NCBI GenBank assembly: GCA_001603955.1
Contig: LVAA01000065.1
Span: 1-38,072 of the forward strand
Reading direction: 5' to 3'
Source of the DNA: Syntrophobacterales bacterium Delta_02
GTDB taxonomy: Bacteria > Desulfobacterota > Syntrophorhabdia > Syntrophorhabdales > Syntrophorhabdaceae
Length of the DNA stretch: 38,072 nucleotides
Made by a program: the position numbers and the translations under genes. The number at the start of each line of letters is the position of its first letter. Within the stretch, counting starts at the first letter, position 1. Below are positions 23,949 to 33,226 of the stretch, piece by piece. Under the pieces are notes generated by a model, which saw only the letters and a program-made list of their open reading frames with translations, had not been told where the DNA came from and did not search any database.

Positions 23949-25937
23949 ATGAGATATGGAGAAACAGGGTATAACTTAGAAATCGATCTGGCAACGGGAA
24001 ACATCGAACGGGTCGAGACGGACCCGAAAATGATGGAGACCCACCTGGGAGGGCTTGGTACGAGCGTGAAGCTCCACTGGGACAGGGTTCCTGCGGATGT
24101 GAAGCCCTTCGACGACGAGAACATGCTGGTAATCAGTTCCGGAGTCCTCAACGCCACTCCGGCGTTCAGCGCGAACCGCACCGTCATCACCTTCTATTCG
24201 CCCGAGAACGAGCTTCTGGCGTACCCGATGATGGGGGGGTTCTTCTCAGCGGAGCTGAAGTACGCAGGCTACGACAAGGTCATCATCCACAACAAATCCC
24301 CGAAATGGGTCTACATCTGGATCAACAACGACAAGGTCGAGATCCGTGATGCCACCCATCTCGTCGGCAGGGGTGCCCTTGAGACACAGGACCTCATCCG
24401 CATGGAGCTGAACCAGCCCAACGCTCAGGTGGCGGCCATCGGTGTGGCCGGGGAGAACAGGTGCTTCACCGCCTCCATCGAGCAGGGCCGCTCCAGCGCG
24501 AGCCGCCTCGGCGGCGGAGCTGTTTTTGGCGACAAGAAGATAAAGGCCGTGGCGGTCCGGGGCACGAAGGATATCAACCTTTACAACGGCGAAGCCTTCA
24601 TGAAGGAAATGAAGGAAATGATGGGATACATCAATTTCAGGAACGAGAACCCCATCCCGGATGTCATGACGATCCTTTCCGGTATCGGTTCGCCGCAGGA
24701 AATGGTGCACACCGACGAGAGCTGGCACACCGAGAATTTCATGTGGGGCAACGCGCGTACCCGCAGGAGAGGTTTCTGGGATGAGAAGATAAACGAAGAG
24801 TTCCCGAGAACCCAGCTCGAGGGCATCAAGCGGTTGATCAGCTGCTTCAACTGTCCCCAGCATTGCGGCGCGCTGATCTCCTACAAGGACACCCCGCGGT
24901 ACATGGCCAAGTGTTTTGGCAAGCTAACATACATGATGGCGGCATACGTGGACAGCATGGACTTCGCCTGGAAAACGCTGCAGCGGGCGACGGAATATGG
25001 TGTTGACTCCTTCTCGACCCCGCAGATCCTGGCCTTTGCCGTGGAGCTCATCGAAGCGGGCATCATCACCGAGAACGACCTCAAGGCGGGCCCGACGTGG
25101 TCTGCGTGTCCCACGGACAAGGAAGGAAGATTCCTCTGGCTCCTCGACAGGGTCGCCCACCGGGAAGGCATCGGCGATGTTCTGGCGGACGGTGTCTACA
25201 AGGCGGCCAGAGCGATCGGCAACGGCGCGGAGGCGTTTGACCACAACACGATCAAGAAACACGAACAGCTTCCTCTCAAACTCGGCACGATGGATCCGCT
25301 GTACTACCTCATGTATACCACGAACGAGAAGATAAGCATCACCCAGATCGAGGGGAACTGGCCTCAGGGCGCTTTTCCGACGATGGAGCAGAGGGAGGCC
25401 TTCGTGAAGGATTGGCCGCAGCTTCCCGATGACAACTGGAAACAGTGGCTTCTCGATTGGGAGCCACGCGGGGAAAAGGCTATACCTTATTATCCTACAG
25501 TTGACATGAGCTGCCACATCGTGGACTGGATGGAGATGCTCCACAATATCGATGACGCCTGCTGTGTCTGTGCCGGCATGTCATCCTTCTGTTTGAAGCC
25601 TCCCTATCATATACACAACTACCCGAGGATAATCTCGGCGGCGACAGGTCTCGACCTCGACGAGACCTCGCTGAAGAAGATAGTCAACAGGAGCCGCAAC
25701 CTGCACAGGGCGCTCAACAACAGGCGCGGCATGAGCAGAAAGGACGAGAAGCCGCCACAAGACCACTGGAAGAGAAGGTACCCCGAGATCGAGGAGAACC
25801 TTCTCTCCGCGTACTACACGTTCAAGGGCTGGAACCAGGACGGTGTTCCCACGAGGGAAAGGCTGCATGAACTGGATCTCGATTACGTTGCGGAAGACTT
25901 AGAAAAGAGAGGGATATTGAAAGATGGCCAAGATTAA
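23949..25937 (+). CDS. bamB: Class II benzoyl-CoA reductase, tungsten active-site subunit BamB
   Basis: A 662-aa tungstopterin enzyme of the aldehyde ferredoxin oxidoreductase (AOR) family. BamB reduces benzoyl-CoA to cyclohexa-1,5-diene-1-carbonyl-CoA without ATP. The N-terminus MRYGETGYNLEIDLATGNIE and segments SIEQGRSSASRLGGGAV, FRNENPIPDVMTILSGIGSP and WHTENFMWGNARTRR look like Geobacter BamB as I remember it rather than plain AOR. [4Fe-4S] ligands are Cys299, Cys302, Cys306 (CFNCPQHCG) and a cysteine of DACCVC (538-541). Residues I recall as active-site ones in Geobacter BamB, Glu251, His260 and Cys322, fall at identical numbers here. It is the first gene of the operon and overlaps bamC by 14 bp. 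Other AOR-type oxidoreductases on HdrA complexes are the main alternative. Confidence 0.85.
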   Translation: MRYGETGYNLEIDLATGNIERVETDPKMMETHLGGLGTSVKLHWDRVPADVKPFDDENMLVISSGVLNATPAFSANRTVITFYSPENELLAYPMMGGFFSAELKYAGYDKVIIHNKSPKWVYIWINNDKVEIRDATHLVGRGALETQDLIRMELNQPNAQVAAIGVAGENRCFTASIEQGRSSASRLGGGAVFGDKKIKAVAVRGTKDINLYNGEAFMKEMKEMMGYINFRNENPIPDVMTILSGIGSPQEMVHTDESWHTENFMWGNARTRRRGFWDEKINEEFPRTQLEGIKRLISCFNCPQHCGALISYKDTPRYMAKCFGKLTYMMAAYVDSMDFAWKTLQRATEYGVDSFSTPQILAFAVELIEAGIITENDLKAGPTWSACPTDKEGRFLWLLDRVAHREGIGDVLADGVYKAARAIGNGAEAFDHNTIKKHEQLPLKLGTMDPLYYLMYTTNEKISITQIEGNWPQGAFPTMEQREAFVKDWPQLPDDNWKQWLLDWEPRGEKAIPYYPTVDMSCHIVDWMEMLHNIDDACCVCAGMSSFCLKPPYHIHNYPRIISAATGLDLDETSLKKIVNRSRNLHRALNNRRGMSRKDEKPPQDHWKRRYPEIEENLLSAYYTFKGWNQDGVPTRERLHELDLDYVAEDLEKRGILKDGQD

Positions 25938-26463
25938 GAAGAAAGTCAAGACGATCAAGGTTGATGCCGACAAGTGCAACGGTTGCCGGGGATGTGAGCT
26001 GGTGTGTTCCGCCTTTCATTCAACACCCAGGTACAGCACTATCAATCCGGCTCGGTCCCGCATTCAGATAATCCGTTTCCCGCTGAAGGATATATGGCTT
26101 CCCGTGTTCGCCGGTGAATACACCCCGGCGGAGTGCATGGGCAGAGACAAATATATCATCGACGGCAAGGAATACGATGAGTGTACCTTTTGCAGGGCCA
26201 CCTGCCCCTCGCGGGACATGTTCAAGGAACCCGACTCCGGTTTGCCCCTCAAATGCGACATGTGCGAAGACGAGCCGCCCCTCGAACAGCCGAAATGCGT
26301 AGAGTGGTGCCTCAATGATGTCCTCATCTATGAAGAGAGGGAAGAGGAAGTAGAAGAGGGTGTGGAAATGGAGAATGTCGAGATGGGCCTTACAGCCATG
26401 ATCGACAAATACGGAATGGACAAGATCGCTGACGCCTTGGCCCGGATATCCCAGAAGGACTAG
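25924..26463 (+). CDS. bamC: BamC, polyferredoxin partner of BamB
   Basis: A 179-aa electron-transfer protein with twelve cysteines, enough for three [4Fe-4S] clusters: CNGCRGCELVC (Cys18-28), CTFCRATC, CDMC and CVEWC. It resembles the HycB/NrfC ferredoxin type. In the known complex BamB and BamC form (BC)2 with clusters leading electrons to the tungsten site. The start overlaps the end of bamB, which indicates coupling and fixed stoichiometry. The C-terminal ~40 residues are acidic and cluster-free (EEREEEVEEGVEMENVEMG), possibly an interaction tail. Confidence 0.85.
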   Translation: MAKIKKKVKTIKVDADKCNGCRGCELVCSAFHSTPRYSTINPARSRIQIIRFPLKDIWLPVFAGEYTPAECMGRDKYIIDGKEYDECTFCRATCPSRDMFKEPDSGLPLKCDMCEDEPPLEQPKCVEWCLNDVLIYEEREEEVEEGVEMENVEMGLTAMIDKYGMDKIADALARISQKD

Positions 26464-26495
26464 ACGTTGACAAAAGAGAAGAGGATTAATATACC

Positions 26496-27647
26496 GTGGA
26501 AATCATAGCCCCCTTTCAAGAGGTAATAGACGAGATCAAGGAGAAAGGCGGAGACGCCGTAAAGTACTGTTACCAGTGCGGCAAGTGCGATACCGTCTGT
26601 CCCTGGAACAAGGTGCGCCAGTTCAGCATGAGAAAGCTTATCCGCGAAGCCACCTTTGGCCTGAGCGAGATCGAGAAGGAAGATATCTGGCGTTGCACCA
26701 CCTGCGGCAAGTGCCCCCAGCGTTGTCCCCGGGATGTCAAGCAGATCGACGACATGATGGCCATCCGCAGGATGGCGACGGGATACGGTGTATTTGCCGG
26801 GCCCGTAAAACCTTACCGCACCGTGGCCTCCGGCCTTTCCGCTCAGGGCAATCCTTTCAACGAAGACAGGAAAACACGGGCCGCCTGGGCCGAAGGCCTT
26901 GGCGTCAAGCCCTATAAGGAAGACATGGAATATCTTTATTTTCCCTGTTGTTACTGCAGCTACGACCCGAGGCTCAAGAAGGTCGCACAGGCGACGGTCA
27001 AGGTTCTGCAAAAGGCCGGTGTCAGCTTCGGCATCCTCGGCGAAAAGGAGAACTGCTGCGGGGAAAGCATCCGCAAGACGGGAAATGAGGATCTCTTCAG
27101 AAAACTCGCGAAGGAGAACATCAAGGCCTTTGTTGACGCGGGCGTCAAGAAGATACTGGTTTCTTCCCCGCATTGCTATCATACCTTCAAGAACGAGTAT
27201 CCCATGTTCAAGGTCAATTTCGAGGTCGTGCACGTTTCCGAGTTGCTTCCCCAGCTCATCAAGGACGGGAAGCTCAAGCTCACCGGTGAGTACGCCAGGA
27301 AAGTGACCTATCATGACCCCTGTTATCTCGGACGGCACAACGGTATCTTCGACGATCCGCGGGACGCCCTTAAAGAGGTCTCCGGGCTCGAACTCACCGA
27401 ACTGCCGGAGGCGCGCATGGACAGCACCTGCTGTGGAATGGGCGGGGGCAGGGTATGGGCCGAGACGGAGAAGCACGAGCGTTTCTCCAATATCAGGGTG
27501 GAGCAGGCACTCGAAGTGGGCGCAAAGGAACTCGTCACCGCCTGCCCGTACTGCATCACCGCGCTTGAGGACTCGAGGCTGGTCATGAACCATGCTGATG
27601 ATATTGAGGTCAAGGACATTACAGAAGTCATTCTGGAAGTGCTGTAG
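26496..27647 (+). CDS. bamD: BamD, HdrC-HdrB-like iron-sulfur protein
   Basis: A 383-aa protein joining an HdrC-like N-terminus with two [4Fe-4S] motifs (CYQCGKCDTVC, Cys25-35; CTTCGKCPQRC, Cys67-77) and an HdrB-like C-terminus with two CCG-type motifs (ENCCGE and DSTCCGMGGG, plus upstream CCYCSYD and SSPHCYHTF/HDPCYLG). In heterodisulfide reductase, the HdrB CCG cysteines hold noncubane clusters. Here it should pass electrons between BamE and a partner such as ferredoxin or BamBC. It starts with GTG 26496, about 11 bases after GAAGAGGA, 32 bp after bamC. Confidence 0.85.
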   Translation: MEIIAPFQEVIDEIKEKGGDAVKYCYQCGKCDTVCPWNKVRQFSMRKLIREATFGLSEIEKEDIWRCTTCGKCPQRCPRDVKQIDDMMAIRRMATGYGVFAGPVKPYRTVASGLSAQGNPFNEDRKTRAAWAEGLGVKPYKEDMEYLYFPCCYCSYDPRLKKVAQATVKVLQKAGVSFGILGEKENCCGESIRKTGNEDLFRKLAKENIKAFVDAGVKKILVSSPHCYHTFKNEYPMFKVNFEVVHVSELLPQLIKDGKLKLTGEYARKVTYHDPCYLGRHNGIFDDPRDALKEVSGLELTELPEARMDSTCCGMGGGRVWAETEKHERFSNIRVEQALEVGAKELVTACPYCITALEDSRLVMNHADDIEVKDITEVILEVL

Positions 27648-27680
27648 CGTACAAGAAAAAAACCGATGAGGTGATAGAAA

Positions 27681-30600
27681 GTGGAAAACGTAATATCGCT
27701 CAACGAAAATATCAAGGAGTTGTGCAAGAGCGGTGCGGCTGGCAACTTCGGCGACGTGATGGTCGTCGGGGGCGGCATAAGTGGTATCCAGGCATCGCTG
27801 GACCTCGCGACGGCGGGTTTTAGGGTTTACCTGGTCGAGAAGTCGCCATCGATCGGTGGGCATATGGCCCAGCTCGACAAGACCTTCCCGACCAACGACT
27901 GCTCGATGTGAATTCTCGCACCTAAGCTGGTCGAGGTCGGCCGGCATCCAAACATCGAAGTACTCACCTACACCGAAGTTGACCGTGTAGAGGGAGAGGC
28001 AGGGGATTTCAACGTAACAGTGATCAAGAAACCCCGGTACATCATAGAAGACAAGTGCACGGGATGTACGACGTGCGTGGAGTACTGTCCCGTCAAGTAC
28101 CCGGACGAGTACAATCAGGATATATCACTCAACAAGGCTGTCCACATATACTTTGCCCAGGCGGTTCCCCTCATCGCTTACATTGACGAGAGCTGCCTGT
28201 ATTTGAAGGAAAAGAAATGCCGCATCTGTGAAGCGGTGTGCAAGGCGAACGCCATCGATCTGAACCAGAAACCCGAAAAAGTGGAGATCAAGGTCGGGGC
28301 GATAATCCTGTCCGCCGGTTTCGAGCCTTTCGATCCCAAGGTCAGAGAGGAATACCGGTACGGAGAGTACAAGAACGTCGTGACGAGCATGGACTATGAA
28401 AGGCTTCTGTGTTCCACCGGCCCCTATGCCGGCGAGATCCTGCGCGCCTCCGACCTGAAGCATCCGCACAACGTTGCCTGGATCCAGTGCGTCGGCTCCC
28501 GCCAGGTGATAGAGGGCGGCAACAGCTACTGCTCGGCGGTGTGTTGTACCTACACGCAGAAGCAGGTCATCCTGACGAAGGACCATGACGCGGACGCGAA
28601 GTGCACCATCTTCCACAACGACGTGCGTGCCTACGGCAAGGATTTCGAACGGTACTACGAGAGGACGCAGAACCTTCCGGGTATCCGCTTCTTCCGGAGT
28701 TACCCCTCAATTGTGAAAGAAGACCCGGTGACGCACAATGTCACCATTCGATACACGACACCCGAGGACGGGGTTATCGAGGAAGAGTTCGACATGGTCG
28801 TTCTCTCCATTGGCATGAATCCTCCCAAGGGTGTGCGGGAGATGGCCGAGCAGTACGGAATCGAGCTCGAGGAGCATGATTTCTGCAAGCTCGATCCCAG
28901 GAACCCGATGTTGACCAACAGGCCCGGCATTTTTGTGAGCGGTGCCCTTCAGGGCCCCATAGACATCCCCGAGTCAGTTTTCAGCGCATCCGGCGCCGGT
29001 TCGCAGATCGGCGAGATGCTCAAGTACAGAAGGGGTAACCTGGCGAAGGAAAGAATATACCCCGAAGAAAAGGACGTATCCCAGGAAGAGCCCAGGATAG
29101 GTGTTTTTGTCTGCCATTGCGGCGCCAACATCGGCAGGATCGTCGATGTCCCGGGAACGGTCGAATACTGCAAGACCCTCCCCAACGTCGTTTACGCCCA
29201 GGAGCAGCTCTTTTCCTGTGCCACCAACTCGGCGAGGGAGATAACGGACAAGATAAAGGAAGAGGGCTTGAACCGCGTGGTGGTTGCGGCCTGCTCCCCC
29301 AGGACCCTGGAGCCTCTCTTCAGGGACACGCTCCGCGAGGCGGGGATCAACCAGTACTACTACGAGATGGCCAATATCAGGGAGCACAACTCCTGGGTCC
29401 ATCAGAAGGAGAAAGAACTGGCCACCGATAAGGCGCACGACATCATCAGGATGTCCGTCGCACGCGCCTGCCAGCTGGAACCGCTCCAGGAATTCGACCT
29501 GCCCGTGGACAAGAGGGCCCTCGTTGTCGGCGGCGGCATCGCCGGCATGAACTGTGCCCTGTCCATAGCGAATCAGGGCCATGAGGTTCACCTCGTAGAG
29601 AGAGAAAAGGAACTCGGGGGCATCGCGAACAGGATCCATACCACGCTCCAGGGACTGGATGTTCAGGAGTACCTGAAAGACCTTAAATCAAAGATCTACC
29701 AGCATCCCCTCGTTCACGTGTATCACAATGCAAAGATCACCGATGCCACAGGCTATGTCGGAAACTTCGTGACCACAGTGGAGTCCAACAAGGGGACTGC
29801 CGCGATCAAACACGGCGCGGCGGTCATCGCCATAGGCATCGATATGTACACGCCCACGGAGTACCTCTACGGGCAGGACGAAAGGGTCCTTACGCACCTG
29901 GAACTGGAAGAGAAGATAACCTCCGACGACGAGAAGGTCACAGGTGCGCAGAGCCTTGTCATGATCCAGTGCGTGGGTTGCAGGAACGAAGAACGCAACT
30001 ACTGCAGCAGGATATGTTGCAGTGAATCCATCAAGAACGCCCTCCTCCTCAAGGAGAAGAACCCCGATATGGAGATCTACGTCCTGTTCAGAGATGTAAG
30101 GACGTACGGGTTCAACGAGGATTACTACCGCGAAGCGGCGAGCAAGGGCGTGAAGTTCATCCGCTACGAACCGGAAAACCCGCCGGAAGTGGAACCCGGC
30201 AAGGCCGAGGATAAGAGAGATGTCCTGAAGGTCACGGTGACGGACTACATCCTGGGCAAGAAGCTCGAGCTTGACGCGGACGTCATCGCGCTAGCAGCCG
30301 CTGTCCTTCCGTCAGCGGAGACAAAAGAGGTCGCAAACCAGTTCAAGGTCACCTTGAGCCCTGACGGCTTCTTCAAAGAGGCCCATGTTAAATTGAGGCC
30401 CGTCGAGTTTGCAACCGACGGCGTCTATCTCTGCGGTCTCGCCCACTATCCAAAATTCATTCAGGAAACGATCAACCAGTCTTACGGAGCTGCCGGAAGG
30501 GTTCTCACCCTGCTCGCCAACGATATCGTGGTGGCTTCCGGTTCCGTGTGTACCGTGAACGAGAAGCAGTGCATGGGTTGCGGGGCGTGTGTTGAGGTCT

Positions 30601-30824
30601 GCACCTATGGAGCGCTGGAGCTCAAAGAGACAAAACAGGGCAAGAAGTGTGTGGTCAACCCCGTCCTCTGCAAGGGTGATGGCCTCTGCAACACCAAGTG
30701 TCCGACCGGGGCGATCCAGTTGAAGCACTTTACCGATCAGGAAGTTGAGAGCGAGATCGACGTTGTGGTGCCCGAGGACGAGATAATGAAACAGATCGAC
30801 GCGGCAGCGGCCGCAGATGCGTAA
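27681..30824 (+). CDS. bamE: BamE, selenocysteine-containing tandem HdrA-type flavoprotein
   Basis: About 1047 aa when the in-frame UGA at 27909-27911 is read as selenocysteine 77. The first part carries an FAD site ([18 protein letters not shown]) and TNDCSM[17 protein letters not shown], where HdrA proteins normally have CSxC. Fe-S motifs [11 protein letters not shown] and CRICEAVC follow. A second FAD module starts at [21 protein letters not shown] with [13 protein letters not shown] before it, and two C-terminal [4Fe-4S] motifs are [11 protein letters not shown] and [11 protein letters not shown]. HdrA is the flavin-bifurcating subunit; in the Bam complex it is thought to drive electrons to the low potential needed for ring reduction. 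GTG 27681 has GAGGTGA seven bases upstream. Coding continues perfectly in frame across the UGA, so it is not a frameshift. Confidence 0.9.
27909..27945 (+). promoter_or_regulatory. bamE UGA and bacterial SECIS-like hairpin
   Basis: UGA at 27909-27911. Seven base pairs form between GCTGGTC (27926-27932) and GGCCGGC (27939-27945), two of them G-U, closing the six-base loop GAGGTC. The loop starts 21 bases after the UGA, has G first, and contains GGTC as in the E. coli fdhF element. Spacing and loop fit bacterial SECIS rules for SelB recruitment. Confidence 0.75.
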
Positions 30825-30848
30825 ACCTATAGAAGGAGGTGGGAACGG

Positions 30849-31694
30849 ATGAGTACGGCGAAATTCAAACCGAGAATCCTTGGATTCGCATGCAACTGGT
30901 GAGCGTACGGCGCCGCTGACCTGGCTGGAGTTTCCAGACTGCAATATACAACTGAAATGAGGATCATCCGCGTCATGTGTTCCGGAAGGGTGGACATGGG
31001 ATTTGTCCTGCGCGCTTTCGAGAACGGAATAGACGGTGTTTTCCTGGGTGCCTGCCACCTGGGTGAGTGCAATTACATCACACACGGGAATTATCAGGCT
31101 CAGAACATGGTCCTGCTCTTCAGAAGGATCATGGAGCATATAGGGCTCAACCCCGAGCGGCTCAGGATCAATTTCATGTCGGCAGCTGAGGGGAGTGTTT
31201 TCGCTGAATCCGTCAATGATTTCGTCAAGACCGTGAAAGGTCTCGGGCCGTTGGGCAAAGGGGAAGGGATAGACGCCGGAGAGCTTAAATCCCGCTTTGC
31301 CGAGGTCAAGAAGCTCATTCCCTACTTCAAGATCGTGAACAGAGAGAAGCTTGCGAGCCGTCTTGAGGGTCACGACCACGAAGAGGCTGAGAAGCTCTTC
31401 ACGAAGGAAGAGATAGACAGGCAGTTCGCGGAAGTCTTCTCGTACTGGATCGACCCCGAGAAGTGTCAGGCCTGTATGACCTGTGCGCGGCGTTGCCCGG
31501 TCGATGCGATCATCAGCGAGAAACAGAAGATCCACATCATCGATCAGGACAAGTGCGTCCGCTGCGGAACGTGCTTCGAGGTCTGTCCTCCGAAGTTCCG
31601 TGCCATATCGAAGATCACCGGTCCGGTGCCTGCTCCTCCACCCGAGGACAAGAGGGCCGTCGTCAGAAAAGGCAAGGAAGAAGCAGCGGGTTGA
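30849..31694 (+). CDS. bamF: BamF, selenocysteine-containing MvhD-like protein fused to a 2[4Fe-4S] ferredoxin
   Basis: 281 aa when the UGA at 30900-30902 is read as selenocysteine 18. The N-terminus reads ILGFACNW-Sec-AYGAADLAGVSRLQY, matching MvhD/VhuD where the motif is CNWC; then RVMCSGRVDMGFVLRAFENG and GACHLGECNY as in the [2Fe-2S] delta subunit of F420-non-reducing hydrogenase. The C-terminal third adds CQACMTCARRCPVDA and CVRCGTCFEVCPPKF, two [4Fe-4S] clusters. MvhD passes electrons to HdrA, so BamF should be the input partner of BamE. ATG 30849 follows AAGGAGGTGGGAACGG, a strong ribosome site 24 bp after bamE. A terminator follows. Confidence 0.9.
30900..30937 (+). promoter_or_regulatory. 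bamF UGA and SECIS-like hairpin
   Basis: UGA at 30900-30902. CTGGA (30925-30929) pairs with TCCAG (30933-30937) around GTT; the loop begins 27 bases after the UGA with G first, within the usual bacterial window. Weaker pairs extend the stem outward. Confidence 0.6.
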
Positions 31695-31725
31695 TTCCGG
31701 CTGAACATATCAAATAGCAAAACAG

Positions 31726-31768
31726 GGTATCCATCCGGCAGATCAGGCTGAATGGATACCTTTTTATT
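31726..31768 (+). terminator. Intrinsic terminator of the bam operon
   Basis: GGTATCCAT (31726-31734) pairs perfectly with ATGGATACC (31752-31760), followed by TTTTTATT. The stem is 9 bp with a 17-base loop that has further internal pairing. It lies 32 bp after the bamF stop and fixes the 3' end of the operon. Confidence 0.85.
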
Positions 31769-31864
31769 GTCTCGGACCAGTGACGGCAAGACCGCGGAGA
31801 GCGGAGAAATGGTACATCCTCATTTGGGCTATACTTTGATTTTCGGGCCGGGTGTGGTATCTTG

Positions 31865-33226
31865 ATGGCCATGGAGCCCAGAATCGTGCCGCGGAAGGAG
31901 CACCGCATCTCGCGAAAGCAGGTAAGTCCCAATGCCCTTCGCACCCTCTACCGGCTCCATTCCCGCGGTTTCATAGCATACCTGGTGGGTGGTTGCGTCC
32001 GTGATCTCCTCCTCGGGCGGACACCGAAGGATTTCGATATCGGCACGAACGCCACGCCGGGTCAGATCAAGAAACTTTTTCATAATTGCCGTCTCGTTGG
32101 CCGCCGGTTCAGGCTGGCCCACCTGCGCTTCCAGGACGAGATCGTGGAGGTGTCCACCTTCCGCCGGTCCGCCGACCCTTCAGATGTAATCGAGCCCGAT
32201 GAGGCGAACCAGGGCCGGCGCCACGTCCGCCATATGAAGGATGCGAACGGGATGGTGCTCGCCGACAACATCTTCGGGACACCCGAGGAGGACGCGCTCC
32301 GCCGCGACTTTACCATCAACGCTCTGGCATACAATATTGCCGACGCTTCGATAGTGGACTACTGTACAGGACTCATCGATCTGAAGGAGCGACTCATCCG
32401 CTCCATCGGCGATCCCCGGGTGCGGTTTACGGAGGATCCCGTACGGATGCTCCGTGCCGTGAGGTTCGCGGCGTCCCACGGCTTCGACATAGAAGCGAGC
32501 GCATGGGACAGTATCCGGGAGCTCTGTTCCACCATATCCCGCGCTTCTCCCTCACGGCTCTACGAGGAGATACAGAAACTGTTCCTCCTTGGCTTTGGAT
32601 GCCCGACTTTCGCCCTCCTTGAGAAAAGCGGGCTTCTTGCGGCTCTCTTTCCGGACCTTGCCGGCTGGGGCCGGGAGCGTGAGGGCCGTTTCGAAGTACT
32701 GGAGAAGAACCTTGCCGGGATCGACGAATTGGTTCGCGGCGGGCAGGGGGCATCCGTGGCGCTGCTCTTCGCGGCACTCTTCGGTCCCCGGTTGGAGGAG
32801 GGTGCCCTGATCCATCACCGGGAAGGTATACCCAGGCGTCAGGCGCTGGATGAGGTTTGTGCCGGATTCCTGAAAGAGATATCGCAGAGTGCCCAGATTC
32901 CCGGTCGTGTGGGTGCGCGGTTGAACTCTATCCTTGCTCTCAAGACCTCCCTGTGCAGAATGCCGCCCCGAAGGCCCGCGACGCTCGCCGGCAGGCCGGA
33001 GTTTGCAGAAACGTTCACGTACCTGGAGCTCGCGGCCGGGCTCAAAGGGGAACACCGGCCGGTCCTGGAATGGTGGAAGGCCTATCTCCTCGAGAACCCC
33101 GCGGCAGGAGCCGTAGAGCCGCCGGCGGAAGAGGCAGCCCGAAAGAAGCGGAGGCGGAGGCGAAAGAAACCGCGTCGGCGCAGGAGCGCTGTTGTCCGGG
33201 AAGAGGGTACCACGCATGGCCAGTGA
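31865..33226 (+). CDS. pcnB: Poly(A) polymerase / tRNA nucleotidyltransferase family protein
   Basis: About 453 aa of the class II CCA-adding/poly(A) polymerase family, which adds nucleotides to RNA 3' ends. The nucleotidyltransferase head shows AYLVGGCVRDLLLGR and PKDFDIGTNA (metal-binding Asp pair) near residues 38-65, then EVSTFRR, GTPEEDALRRDFTINALAY, DPVRMLRAVRFAA and PSRLYEEIQKLF. The C-terminal tail is strongly basic (KKRRRRRKKPRRRRSA), which is typical of PcnB rather than Cca. I chose the ATG at 31865; ATG 31871 is an alternative. Its end overlaps the next gene by 11 bp, so the following genes are likely co-transcribed. Confidence 0.85.
   Translation: MAMEPRIVPRKEHRISRKQVSPNALRTLYRLHSRGFIAYLVGGCVRDLLLGRTPKDFDIGTNATPGQIKKLFHNCRLVGRRFRLAHLRFQDEIVEVSTFRRSADPSDVIEPDEANQGRRHVRHMKDANGMVLADNIFGTPEEDALRRDFTINALAYNIADASIVDYCTGLIDLKERLIRSIGDPRVRFTEDPVRMLRAVRFAASHGFDIEASAWDSIRELCSTISRASPSRLYEEIQKLFLLGFGCPTFALLEKSGLLAALFPDLAGWGREREGRFEVLEKNLAGIDELVRGGQGASVALLFAALFGPRLEEGALIHHREGIPRRQALDEVCAGFLKEISQSAQIPGRVGARLNSILALKTSLCRMPPRRPATLAGRPEFAETFTYLELAAGLKGEHRPVLEWWKAYLLENPAAGAVEPPAEEAARKKRRRRRKKPRRRRSAVVREEGTTHGQ

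Noticed and set aside
26460-27947. Long antisense open frame opposite bamD
   Set aside because: Complete overlap with a strongly supported Fe-S protein; no ribosome site or motif.
27681-28020. bamE as a pseudogene or two separate genes split by a stop codon
   Set aside because: The stop is UGA exactly where HdrA has Cys, the frame is unchanged on both sides, and a SECIS-like hairpin follows at the proper distance.
30900-30957. bamF beginning at a later start near 30957
   Set aside because: The strong ribosome site is at 30834-30840 before ATG 30849, and the MvhD family motif lies between 30849 and 30957.
30312-31535. Antisense open frame across bamE/bamF
   Set aside because: Shadow of two recognised genes.
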